Below, piece after piece: positions 24,501 to 33,985 of a stretch of 64,000 bases of DNA (its first letter is position 1; every line of letters begins with the position of its first letter). A program made the translations under genes and the position numbers. The DNA is taken from the NCBI GenBank assembly GCA_964007475.1, contig OZ023273.1:144867308-144931307 (forward strand), read 5' to 3'. Source of the DNA: Hybos culiciformis. Lineage: Eukaryota; Arthropoda; Insecta; Diptera; Hybotidae. The notes beneath the pieces were generated by a model. The model was given only the letters and a program-made list of their open reading frames with translations, was not told where the DNA came from and ran no database searches.

Positions 24501-27500
24501 AATTTTGAAAATGTTTTCTCAAAATCCATGTGACCGCTATTATCATGGCAAATCTCAAGGACCGCCTTTTGCAATGATTTTGGAATTAGAATTCTATGAT
24601 GATCTTTGGAATTTTTATAGATAATGATGCCGTTTTCAATTGAAAATTTACTTTTTATTTTTTCATCACTTCTTGTTGTACTGCTTTTATTTAGCACTTG
24701 AGTAATTTCCGTACAGTCTACGTCCTTGCGCTGTGCTAGTGAAATTCTTGATTTGTCGTTTGTTTTAAAAATTAGCAATGCCATTTTATTTTCTGATATT
24801 CTGGAGAGTGAATCAGCTATAATATTAGATTTACCTGCTTTATGTTGAACTATGTAATTGTATGATTGTAGATCAAGTAACCAACGTGAAAATTTTCTAT
24901 TGTGTTTGTGATTTTGTAAAAGGCATGCTGTAGTCCAATTGTCTGTGATTATTTTGAAAGATGCTAATCCATAGAGGTAAATATGAAATTTTGTGTCACA
25001 GCCCAATGAACGGCAAGACTTTCGATTTCATTTATGTGCATATTTTTCTCTGTTTCAGCCAATGCCCGACTTGCATATGCAATAACAATCTTTTTGTTAT
25101 TTTGAGTTTGCAAAAGCACAGCACCTAGGCCCGTCAGTGAAGCATCGACTTGAATTTCAGTTTCACAATTATTTCGAAAATGTGCTAATATTGGTGGAGA
25201 CTTTAATTTTTCTTTTAGAATTTCAACTGCTTTTGCTGCTTCTGTTGTCCAATTAAAAGGTGTTGAATTGTAAGCTTGTCTTATTGGAAGTGAAATGTTT
25301 GAAAAATTTTTAATAAATTTTCTGTAATGTGACGCAAATGCGTGAAAAGATTGAGCTTCAGTTTTATTCTTAAAATGTTTGTATCTATCGATTGCGGATG
25401 TGCGTTGTGGATCAGGTTTAATACCTTTAGATGAAATTGAATAACCGAGAAATGATATGGTATTTTTAAAAAGTTGGCATTTTTGTAATGAAATTCGTAA
25501 GCCTGATGAAATTAATCTTTTAAGTGCGTCTTCAAAATACTCTAGTGCTATATCTGGGTTTTGTGCTGCTTGAGCTATATCGTCCATATATGTGACTGTG
25601 TTGGTGGCATGTCTAAAGGTTTCTCGCATAATTCGTTCCATACATTTTGGTGCATTTGACAGCCCGAAACTCATTCTTAGGAATTCATATAAACCATCTT
25701 GTGTGACGAATGCTGTTTTGTGAATATCTGCTGGTCTTACATCTACCGTCATAAAAGCAGTCCTAACATCCATCACTGTGAAGATTTCGGATTCTGGTTG
25801 GGCCAGTTTATCAATTACGTCATCGATATGAGGAGGTGGAAAGCTATCTTTTATCATTTTGCTGTTGAGAGATGAGTAATCGATTGTTAATCTACGTGGA
25901 GTTGATTGATGTTTTGGTTGGTTGACTATTACAACTGGAGCTGCATATTCAGATTTTGATTCTCTGGCTATGCCTAGAGAAATCCATTCTTGAACTGTTT
26001 GGTTGATAAATTGTCTGTCGTGCCATGAATATCTATAAGGAGATTTTGACACCGGAATATCGTCTTTAAGATCAATGGAATGTTGTTCGATTTTGCAATG
26101 GCCGATTTGATTTTCGTCTGTTGAGAATGCGTTTATATTATTTCTAACGATATTTTTGAATTTTTCTATATGATGAGGAAGCATGAAATCGTCGAATTCA
26201 TTTATTTTTTCGTCCATTTGTTCTTGTAATGATTCTGGTAAAAAATTTGTGGCTTTTTTTAATGCACAGTTGTTGATATTTTTTAGAAATGGTATAGGTT
26301 CAATATTAGTGCTGTTTCTTTGAAAAAGCTGGATATCACCATTTGGTTCCATTGTTACTGTTATTTGTGCTGCTTTGCGCCAATCGGATCCCAATATAAA
26401 AGGAACTGGGAGGTTGTGTACCACTCCAATTGGTCCAAATGTACATGTAAAAATACCAACTGTTATTGTCATTTCAACCTGACCTGACGGAATAAATTCG
26501 CCTTTCACCGATGTTATGGGATCACCTTCATATTTCGAAATTTTGATTTCTCTTGGAACATGTTGTATGTCGACAAGTGATTGATCAGCACCTCCATCAA
26601 TTAATACGCTGGTTTTGTGACCGCCTGAAATGTAACCTTCAATTAATGGTAAGCCTTGACCGTGAATTGATTTTAAAACACAGAAGTTTTGTTTATTGGG
26701 GATTTTTGATTCTATTGGTTTTTTTGGACAGGAGTTTGATGAGTGTCCGGTTGAATTACAGTGTGGACAAGGAAGTGGGCATTGTGAAACTGGGTGCGAT
26801 TCTTTTTTGCATCTTGGGCATGAAAATTTGAAATTTTTTGAAGTTGATTCTGTAGGTGTTTGTGATTTGTTGGTACTGTCAGATTTTTTGTCAAAAAAAG
26901 ATGATTTGTTTTCAGATTTGGCTATTTGTTTTTCGCGATTAATTTTGAGTTTGGTGTCGTCGTCCAGTTTTTCTGCAAGGTCGAAAAGACTTTCGATAGT
27001 TTTTGGGTCGCCGATTCGTAACATTCTACGATCTGAATCATCAGAGACACCTTCAATGAGGTAAGTTAGCTGTTCTTCTACAGGTATTGTAACATTTTCT
27101 GGCGGTTTTTTTAAAATTTCCAGTTTGCTGCAAATGTACTGTGTGATGGATTCGTTTGATCGTTGTTGTCGTGATGTTACCAAGTCATTCCATTGCCTTA
27201 GTGTAAAAGTTTTACAGAATTTCTTTTTGAATGCTGGAAGCCACTCTTGCCAAGTTTTGAAACTTTCACCCTCATAATTTTGCCAGCTTTTTGCTATGCT
27301 GGTGAGTTTGCTGGAGGCGAATGCAAGTTTTACTGGTGACTGCCAGTTGTTAAAGCCAGCCACAGTTTCAATATTTTTGATGAAATTTTCTGATTGAAGT
27401 GAGTTTTCTCCAGAACATTGCGGAATAGTGTTAGTAATATCTGGGTTAATAGTGATATTTTGAATATTTGTAGTGACTACGTCTATTTTTGGCAACATTG

Positions 27501-29540
27501 CGTTGTTTTCTAAAATCAATTTTACGATGTCATTTTTAGTGTTGGATTCGCATTCAATTCCTCGACGTTTGACTTCTGCTTTAAGAGCTTCAATTGTGAA
27601 TTTACTTAGTTGTCCTTCATCTTCACAAGTTTCGAAAAATTTTGTAATGGCGTCCATGCCGTTGAGAAAAATTATTTTTTTTGCTAATAAATTAAATTGA
27701 TGAAACTTAATTAAATTTTTTTTTGATTGATGTTCGTTAAAACCGACTGCGCCATATCAGGGATATCAGGAGCTTGGATGGTCTTCTGATTCTGGGATTT
27801 GGTTGGATTTCTGGGGAGCTTAAATGAAATGCGTCTCTTCTTGAACTCTCAAAAAAAAAAGAATGAATTTATTTTTAGGTTAATCGTTTTACATTCATTG
27901 ACAAATGACAAATTTAAATATATAACAAGAATATTATTTGGTAGATGTCGCTTTGCTCACAGAACTTTTATCCCCAGAGACTGTCCTTGCTTATGGAAAT
28001 TTAAAACCTATATCTATACATACCACCACATCACAACATTATGTCCATGTTTAAGGAATTATAAATTCTACCTATTATCCATAACTACATCATATAACAT
28101 ATTAGATTATATTATAGTTAATTATTAAAATTGAGTAGAAATATTTTTTGTCTTTTAATTTTTTTGGACATTAATGCTTATAATATGATTTTAGGCAATA
28201 TCATTATGGTGTTCAAACAATTTTATAGAGTTTGTTATAGTCGGACCAGAAGATCCATTGGCTCAAGGTTAGCTGAAATTACAAAACTAAAGCTCAGAAT
28301 TTTTCATAACATATTTATTATTCATATTAATTATTTTTAATAGGGATTGCAGACGAGCTTAAAAAGCACAAAATAAAATGTTTTGGACCTGGAGCACAAG
28401 GAGCAAAAATTGAAGCTGATAAAAAATGGGCAAAAGATTTCATGATTCGTCATAAAATACCAACAGCTCGCTATGATACTTTTACAAACGTTGATGCAGC
28501 AAAAAATTTCTTGAAAAAGTAATATTTTTTTTCCTACTGTTTCTACTACTGTTATTTTATGCGTAATTATTTTTTTTATTATTTCAGTCCTTCTTATAAT
28601 GCTCTTGTAGTTAAAGCAAGTGGCTTGGCAGCAGGAAAAGGAGTTGTTGTGGCAAAAAATTCAACGGAAGCTTGCTTAGCGGTTGACGAAATATTAGGTG
28701 ACAAAAAATATGGGACAGCCGGAGATGTAGTTGTGATTGAAGAGCTATTGATTGGTGAAGAAGTCTCTGTTTTGGCATTTGTTGATTCTAATAATGTTAA
28801 AGTTATGTTGCCGGCTCAAGATCACAAACGCTTACGAGAATATGATGAAGGTCCGAATACCGGAGGAATGGGAGCTTATTGCCCGTGCCCATTAATTAAT
28901 GAAAAAGACTTAGAATTTGTAAAAAGGGATGTATTACAGAAAGCAGTCGATGGTCTAAGAAAGGAAGGAATCGAATACTGTGGAGTGCTTTATGCAGGAA
29001 TGATGCTAACTAAAGATGGTCCAAAAGTCCTAGAATTTAATTGCCGGTTCGGTGATCCTGAAACACAAGTTATATTGACACTTTTAGACTCAGACCTATA
29101 TGATGTAATGATTGCTTGTTGCACAAATAAATTAAACGATATAAAGCTTAATTGGAAAAATAATTTGGCTGCCGTTGGAGTTGTTATGGCTAGCGCTGGA
29201 TACCCCGAAACTAGTACTAAAGGGTGTATTATCGAAGGTAATTCAATTTTTTTTTTCTTTTTAATATTATACTCTGTCAATGATGTTTTAATGTTTCACG
29301 ATTTTAGGATTACTAAAGAAAAATACTGAATCTCGTATAATATTTCATAGTGGAGTTGCTTTCGATTCAGGAAAATATTTAACTAATGGTGGAAGGGTTT
29401 TAATCGCAGTTTCCGTTGGTAGTGATTTAAAAGAAGCAGCAGTTGATGCTACAAAAATGTGTGATGGAATTAAATTTTTAGGAGCTGATGCTCAATATCG
29501 TAAAGATATAGGAGCTAAAGGATTTAAAATGTACAAATGA
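21506..29540 (+). CDS. Gart: GARS-only isoform by intronic polyadenylation
   Basis: If the donor at 29531–29532 (AAAAT|GTACAA) is not used, the reading frame continues for M-Y-K and stops at TGA 29538–29540, giving 434 aa. AATAAA follows at 29555–29560. This matches the known Drosophila Gart strategy, where a shorter mRNA yields monofunctional GARS. Stop and signal are seen directly; use in this organism is inferred. Confidence 0.65.
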
Positions 29541-32500
29541 ATGCCAAGTTGATCAATAAAATTTATAATTATAAAAAATGTACCAAAAAAACTCATTAAA
29601 ATTGTACTTTTTTCTTAAATTGTAGATCATTGTCTTATAAGGACAGTGGTGTTGATATAGATGCAGGTGATGATCTAGTTCAAAGAATTAAGTTACTAGC
29701 CAGAGGTACGATTCGACCTGGTGTTCTTGGTGGTATTGGAGGTTTTGGTGGATTATTTAACTTAAATGAGGTTTATTCAATTCTCATTTGTCATTAAATT
29801 ATAATTTTTCATTTGCATTTTTAAAAAGTTTTTAGTTCTTAAATACTTATGAAAAATTTGCGATCTTGTGATTAAATTTATTTTAATTTTTTCCGCCAAA
29901 TTTTTATTTGAATATGACTAACCAGAAGATTTACATGAAAATAAAACACTTAGTAGTTTCATTTTTAACCTCTTTATTTTAAATGTGGCCTCAATTAGCA
30001 ATCATTTCTTCATTACATAATAATGGTTTCATTTTTTCAACATATAAAAACGTTTTAAAACATTTAATTTATCCTAGTTGCCATATAAAAACCCTGTAAT
30101 TTGTGAAGTTGTTTCTGGTGTTGACTCCAAGCTGAGATTAGCACTCGATTTTGAAATGTACGAGAATATTGGATACGATTTAGTAGCACAATGCTGTAAT
30201 GATGTTTTAGAATCTGGAGCCGAACCTATAGCATTCTTAGATTATATTGCGTGTGGAAAATTGCAAGTACCTACTGCTGCCAAGATAGTTACTGGAATAT
30301 CAGAAGGTTGTCGTGATGCTAATTGTGCTTTATTAGGTAAATAATTAAAAGAATAGTAAGAAAATAGACAGGAGTAGAAAAACGTTTTAATTTGAATATT
30401 GGAATTATTCCTTATTCCTAAAGTAACAACGAATGCTTTAATTATTCACTAATCGTAGGTGGTGAAACTGCTGAAATGCCGTCTGTGTATGAAGTTGGTA
30501 AATATGACATAGCTGGTTATTGCGCTGGAATTTTAGAAGAAAACTTTGAATTACCAAAAATTGATCAAATAATTGATGGAGATCTCATAATTGGGCTACC
30601 GTCTAATGGACTACACATTGATGGATTTTCGTACATTCATAATTTTTTACAAAAAATCGGTGTAAATTTGAATGATCCATCAGAATTTGGAAATAAAAAG
30701 AAGTCTTTTGGTAAGTGTCAAATAGATTAAATTCATTTGACCATTGGTTTACAATAAAATTCATACACCTAAATTCGTTTTCTTAAATGTGGATTCTGTA
30801 AGCTTCAAACTCATTGGAAATTTATTAGGATACAGTTTATATTTAATTTCTTGAATTCCTATTCCTTTACCTCATAAATTTAAAGCATTGGTCTCAATAT
30901 ACGTTTTGTATTTCGTTTTATGTTTTGAATTCATTTGAGAAAAGTAGGAACACCTACCCATATTTTTAATTAAAATTATCTTTTAAAAAAGGTTTAAAAT
31001 ATTGGGCATTAAAGTTAAAAATAACCCACCAAATTTTAGAACCCAAATATGCATTTGGATTTAATAGTTAAACGATCTTTATATCAAATGACATTAACAT
31101 TTTTTAAGTCTAAAGACCTCTATCTACATCGAATAAATTTTTTTTTTATGAAATTACTATAAATAATATCATATTTAATATATTTCTACCAACATATACA
31201 TATATAAAATTATTTATTAATGTAAATAATAATTATTGCAGCTCATGAATTGTTATTACCAACTAAAATGTATGTAAAAGATATTTTACCATTGATTAAA
31301 TCCAATAGTATTAAAGCTTTAGCCAATGTTAAAAATGGTTTGACTAAAAATATTCTCAAAATTATTCCGGAAAATCATTCTGTTGATTTCGATTTCAATG
31401 ACGTTGAAATTCCTGAAGTTTTTGGATGGTTAGCTGTAAATGGCAATTTGACAAACCAAACAATTCTAGAAAACCTAAATTGTGGTATTGGGCTTATTTT
31501 CATTGTTGCTAAAGAAAATTTTAATTGGAAATCTATAAAAAATGCGAAATGCTTAGGAAAAATTCATAAATCCGTTCAGAAATCTGTAAAATTAATTAAT
31601 GTAGAAAATGCATTCGAAAAAGTAATTCAAAAATTTGGAAACATAAAAACAAAAAGAAGCATGGAAATTAAGGTAAAATGTTTTGAAAATTTAAAAAGTG
31701 ATATTATGCAAATGTTGAGAAAAGAAACTGCTCGCAATGAAACCATATTCACCCAAAGTGGAAAAGCTCTAACAAAGGTTTCAAAATGCTATAAGAAACC
31801 AATATTAGTAATTGGTACAGATGGAGTGGGAACAAAAATTAAAATTGCGCAACAAAACACTTTAAATTCGACTGTAGGCATTGACTTGGTAGCGATGTGT
31901 GCAAATGACATTCTTTGCAATGGTGCTGAACCTTTAACATACTTGAGTTATTATGCGTGCGGTCAAATTCAAGATTTAACTGCTAAAACTATCGTAAATG
32001 GTGTTATCGAAGGTTCCAAGCAAGCAGAATGCTGCCTTATAGGTAAACTTAATTTATATAATTATATTTTTTAAACTTAAGATTTATTTAAAAATATTTA
32101 TTAAATTCATAATTAAAAACTTGATTTTTTCTATAATTAAGATTCTCATACAGTGGAAGTTCCTTTGTTGTACAAGAACAATGTTTACGATTTAGCTGGA
32201 TTTTCCCTAGGCGTTGCAGAATTTGATAATATTTTACCTCGTTTAAATGACATTAAAGAGGGAGATATAGTTCTCGGACTTCCTTCAAGTGGGGTACACA
32301 GTAATGGATTCAGCCTGATACATAAAATTATGGAACACACAGGCCAATTATTTGAAAATAAGGCTCCTTTTGGTAACAAAAGTTTTGGTAAGAATTGTAG
32401 AATTTACTTTCAATAAAAAAATAAAATATTATTTTTAATTTTAGCCGAGGAATTTTTGGTACCTACAAAAATTTATGTTCATGCGATTAAACCTCTTCTG

Positions 32501-33521
32501 GAGAATAAATTGATTAAAGGTCTGGCTCACATAACTGGAGGTGGGCTAATTGAAAATATACCAAGAATTTTGCAAAAAGATTTAGGTGTAAAATTGGACG
32601 CTAAAAAATGGGAAATATTACCGATTTTTGGATGGTTAGCACAAGCCGGTAATGTAACATATTATGAAATGCAACGAACATTTAATTGTGGGTTAGGATT
32701 AGTTCTGGTTATTGATCCAAAAGATGAGCATCACGTAATGGAGTGCTTAAAATTTGAACATAAATGTGTTAAAATCGGTGAAGTGATTCAGAGAAAATCA
32801 ACGAACACTCCACAAGTTACAATTGAAAATTTCGAGCAGTGTATGAAAGTTGTTCAGCGAGAAATGAAGGCCCCAAAGAAAAGAACTGCAGTCTTAATTT
32901 CTGGGTCTGGAACAAATTTACAAGTATTGATTGATTCTACGAGGGATTCATCTTTAGGAATGGGAGCAGAAATTTCACTTGTCATTTCGAACAAATCAAA
33001 TGCTTTCGGTTTGGAAAGAGCAAAAACAGCCGGTATTCCAACCCTCTTTATTAATCATAAAGATTTCTCCACCAGAGAAGAGTTCGATGAAGCAATGCAT
33101 CAAAAACTAAAAGAACATAATATTGAATTAATATGTTTAGCGGGATTCATGAGAATTCTATCAGAGAAATTCATAAGATTATGGAAATGTAGGCTGATAA
33201 ATATACATCCATCATTATTGCCTAAGCATCCCGGATTACATGTTCAACAAAAGGCAATTGATTCTGGAGATACAGAGTCAGGCTGCACTGTTCATTTCGT
33301 CGATGAAGTAAGTTAATTTTGCAACTTTTTAATTTAATGTTCTGTTAATCTTCTATTTTTAGGGTGTCGATACGGGTCCAATAATTCTTAAAGAAAAAGT
33401 TCCAATTCTCCCAGGAGACACTGTAGAAACTTTAACTGCAAGAATTCAAAAAGCTGAGCATTATGCATTCCCAAGAGCTTTAAAACTTATAGCAACGGGT
33501 AGAATGCGGCTTATTGATTGA
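21506..33521 (+). CDS. Gart: trifunctional purine synthesis protein GARS–AIRS–AIRS–GART
   Basis: Exons: 21506–21679, 28195–28267, 28344–28518, 28588–29237, 29308–29530, 29626–29770, 30078–30336, 30459–30710, 31242–32042, 32142–32387, 32445–33307, 33363–33521. All junctions are GT–AG and in phase, giving 1,339 aa. The start is the ATG before [15 protein letters not shown], the usual GARS N-terminus. GARS (1–~431) is an ATP-grasp ligase making GAR ([29 protein letters not shown]). Two AIRS copies follow (~435–790 and ~800–1130). GART (~1143–1339) transfers formyl to GAR (I-S-G-S-G-T-N-L-Q; catalytic Asn and His in N-I-H-P-S-L-L-P; Asp in V-D-E-G-V-D-T-G). The protein is cytosolic. The two AIRS copies are degenerate in different motifs. 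Intron 1 (6.5 kb) carries an antisense retrotransposon. A poly(A) signal lies at 33602. Confidence 0.97.
21962..22180. repeat. dispersed repeat in Gart intron 1
   Basis: A less AT-rich block containing GGCTGAACCAATTTGGCTAA and, near its end, AAAGACTAGGCTAAAGCG followed by GGCGCCGGACCGAC. The same arrangement (an AACCRATTTGG motif, then AAAGACTAGGTTATAGCG and GCCGGGATCGGC) recurs at about 48520–48790. This indicates an interspersed repeat family of unknown class. Confidence 0.55.
23016..23222 (-). repeat. 3' LTR of the retrotransposon
   Basis: 207 bp, element-strand start TGTGAGCAAAGC and end CCCTGATA. It matches the other LTR throughout. The integrase frame ends 28 bp inside this LTR. Confidence 0.93.
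23195..25006 (-). CDS. retrotransposon RNase H (3' part)–integrase frame
   Basis: 603 codons in the −1 frame relative to the upstream frame, overlapping it by 43 nt. It begins with the remaining RNase H (T-D-N-W, then A-D-S-L-S-R). Integrase follows: an H-x4-H and C-x2-C zinc finger, the DDE core with Asp in S-M-D-H, Asp in V-S-D-N and the catalytic Glu 36 residues on in S-N-G-L-V-E-R. An Asn/Ser/Asp-rich C-terminal tail lies before the stop in the LTR. The first Met is probably not a true start; expression would need a frame change. Confidence 0.9.
   Translation of the reverse strand: MGCDTKFHIYLYGLASFKIITDNWTTACLLQNHKHNRKFSRWLLDLQSYNYIVQHKAGKSNIIADSLSRISENKMALLIFKTNDKSRISLAQRKDVDCTEITQVLNKSSTTRSDEKIKSKFSIENGIIIYKNSKDHHRILIPKSLQKAVLEICHDNSGHMDFEKTFSKLSRRYYWTTCYKDCKNYVTSCKLCQQLNSRTSKRIGFLKPRQIPNRPFDAISMDHCTFKQDSSGKKHILLIIDHTTRFLIATALPDVSSKHVINVLEKEVINIYGPMRTIVSDNATSFTSQEMNEFYEKYNIEFTPSPPYWPESNGLVERAVSTYTSILRKMVYENKSESHKLTWSTFVPQINQIINSSKQSSHKFSPFYLMHGFEPRLRDEALLGTVEWEMNRESQIQQLAQDRDIAKNNLTYAQNYQKRFIDQHRRKFNFKIGDLIMIKTAVKTNKFCPEYEKYVYKIIEIVDDNILKVRGFDENKLEITKIVHSGQVKPYYERPEDLELYHENRYTNSEFENDTAMENDNNSNYGDGSNCDSSDEGNASSNDISSNSHSNECNEDVYNHSNIEPPNNRIQRTRAPPKWMMDYDLSGTNLPGTGHVSKATSTK
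24964..27657 (-). CDS. retrotransposon Gag–protease–RT–RNase H (5' part) frame
   Basis: 897 codons from ATG 27657. Residues ~18–52 look like a SAP DNA-binding motif. A helical Gag region follows, then two CCHC knuckles (C-x2-C-x4-H-x4-C at ~278–291 and ~298–311). The protease motif is L-I-D-G-G-A-D (Asp ~354), unusual because D-T-G or D-S-G is normal. RT carries F-G-L-S-N-A-P and catalytic Y-M-D-D. RNase H begins with V-D-A-S and the E of N-E-I-E-S. The frame stops inside RNase H, and the domain resumes in the −1 frame. Gag and Pol share one frame here, with no separate gag stop. Confidence 0.92.
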   Translation of the reverse strand: MDAITKFFETCEDEGQLSKFTIEALKAEVKRRGIECESNTKNDIVKLILENNAMLPKIDVVTTNIQNITINPDITNTIPQCSGENSLQSENFIKNIETVAGFNNWQSPVKLAFASSKLTSIAKSWQNYEGESFKTWQEWLPAFKKKFCKTFTLRQWNDLVTSRQQRSNESITQYICSKLEILKKPPENVTIPVEEQLTYLIEGVSDDSDRRMLRIGDPKTIESLFDLAEKLDDDTKLKINREKQIAKSENKSSFFDKKSDSTNKSQTPTESTSKNFKFSCPRCKKESHPVSQCPLPCPHCNSTGHSSNSCPKKPIESKIPNKQNFCVLKSIHGQGLPLIEGYISGGHKTSVLIDGGADQSLVDIQHVPREIKISKYEGDPITSVKGEFIPSGQVEMTITVGIFTCTFGPIGVVHNLPVPFILGSDWRKAAQITVTMEPNGDIQLFQRNSTNIEPIPFLKNINNCALKKATNFLPESLQEQMDEKINEFDDFMLPHHIEKFKNIVRNNINAFSTDENQIGHCKIEQHSIDLKDDIPVSKSPYRYSWHDRQFINQTVQEWISLGIARESKSEYAAPVVIVNQPKHQSTPRRLTIDYSSLNSKMIKDSFPPPHIDDVIDKLAQPESEIFTVMDVRTAFMTVDVRPADIHKTAFVTQDGLYEFLRMSFGLSNAPKCMERIMRETFRHATNTVTYMDDIAQAAQNPDIALEYFEDALKRLISSGLRISLQKCQLFKNTISFLGYSISSKGIKPDPQRTSAIDRYKHFKNKTEAQSFHAFASHYRKFIKNFSNISLPIRQAYNSTPFNWTTEAAKAVEILKEKLKSPPILAHFRNNCETEIQVDASLTGLGAVLLQTQNNKKIVIAYASRALAETEKNMHINEIESLAVHWAVTQNFIFTSMD
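27742..27754 (-). other. primer-binding site
   Basis: On the element strand TGGCGCAGTCGGT starts at the first base after the 5' LTR. TGG complements a tRNA CCA end. The sequence resembles the tRNA-Ser primer sites of 17.6/297-type elements, but the tRNA was not verified. Confidence 0.75.
27755..27961 (-). repeat. 5' LTR of the retrotransposon
   Basis: 207 bp and identical to the 3' copy as read by eye. On the element strand it is followed at once by the primer-binding site. Confidence 0.93.
29555..29560 (+). terminator. intronic poly(A) signal AATAAA in Gart
   Basis: It lies 15 nt after the in-frame TGA inside the 95-nt intron 29531–29625. It would end the GARS-only mRNA. A TTGTACTTTTTTCTT tract follows at about 29602–29616 as possible downstream element, overlapping the polypyrimidine tract of the competing splice acceptor. 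Confidence 0.6.
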
Positions 33522-33601
33522 GAAAAAAAGATCTAAAATTTTTATTGCTTACGTAAATTAGTTTATATTTTATAATTTTGAATTGTAAATAACTTTTATT
33601 A

Positions 33602-33607
33602 AATAAA
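33602..33607 (+). terminator. poly(A) signal of full-length Gart
   Basis: AATAAA occurs 80 nt after the TGA at 33519–33521, followed by overlapping AATAA copies. It is the first canonical signal after the stop. Confidence 0.55.
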
Positions 33608-33985
33608 TAATAATTCTGAATATGTAGAAAGTGAGAAATCAAAAAATAAAAATTAGTCATATTATTCTTGTATCTTGTTCGCACCTAAAAATATTTCCGA
33701 AAAAAAAAGGAAATTTCAACTTCTATAAGTACTTTTCACACTTGGGGAAGTGAAAAGAATTTAAAAATTCCGGAAAAAAAACAGATCTGTACAAGGTATT
33801 ACTCCTATTGAAACTCTCGTTCTATATATTAAAGAATTTAAAATAATAATAAGCAATATAATTATAATAAATAATTTAATAAATTTATAAAATATCTATT
33901 ACCATTAATTCAAAATTGAATTTTAACAAGAAAATTAACAATTCTTATTAGTTTAATAAAAATGTCTAGTCTACAAGTTAAAAAG
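33608..33985. other. Gart/DNAJC28 tail-to-tail intergenic region
   Basis: It contains GTTCGCACCTAAAAAT (about 33678) and a nearby AAATTCCGGAAAAA. Both also occur near 35855–35880, suggesting fragments of one small repeat. No gene was seen. Confidence 0.45.

Larger units (their letters stand above)
23016..27961 (-). mobile_element. Ty3/gypsy LTR retrotransposon in Gart intron 1
   Basis: A 4,946-bp element on the minus strand, antisense to Gart, flanked by a 5-bp duplication GAACT (23011–23015 and 27962–27966). Two 207-bp LTRs appear identical base for base, which points to a recent insertion. Order along the element: LTR, primer-binding site, one frame with Gag, protease, RT and the first part of RNase H, then a −1 overlapping frame with the rest of RNase H and the integrase, then LTR. 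RT before integrase is the Ty3/gypsy order. No envelope gene is present. The purine tract before the 3' LTR is weak. Confidence 0.95.

Noticed and set aside
21680..28194. Nested cuticle-protein gene as in Drosophila Gart intron 1
   Set aside because: No cuticle-protein motif or matching two-exon structure was found on either strand outside the retrotransposon.
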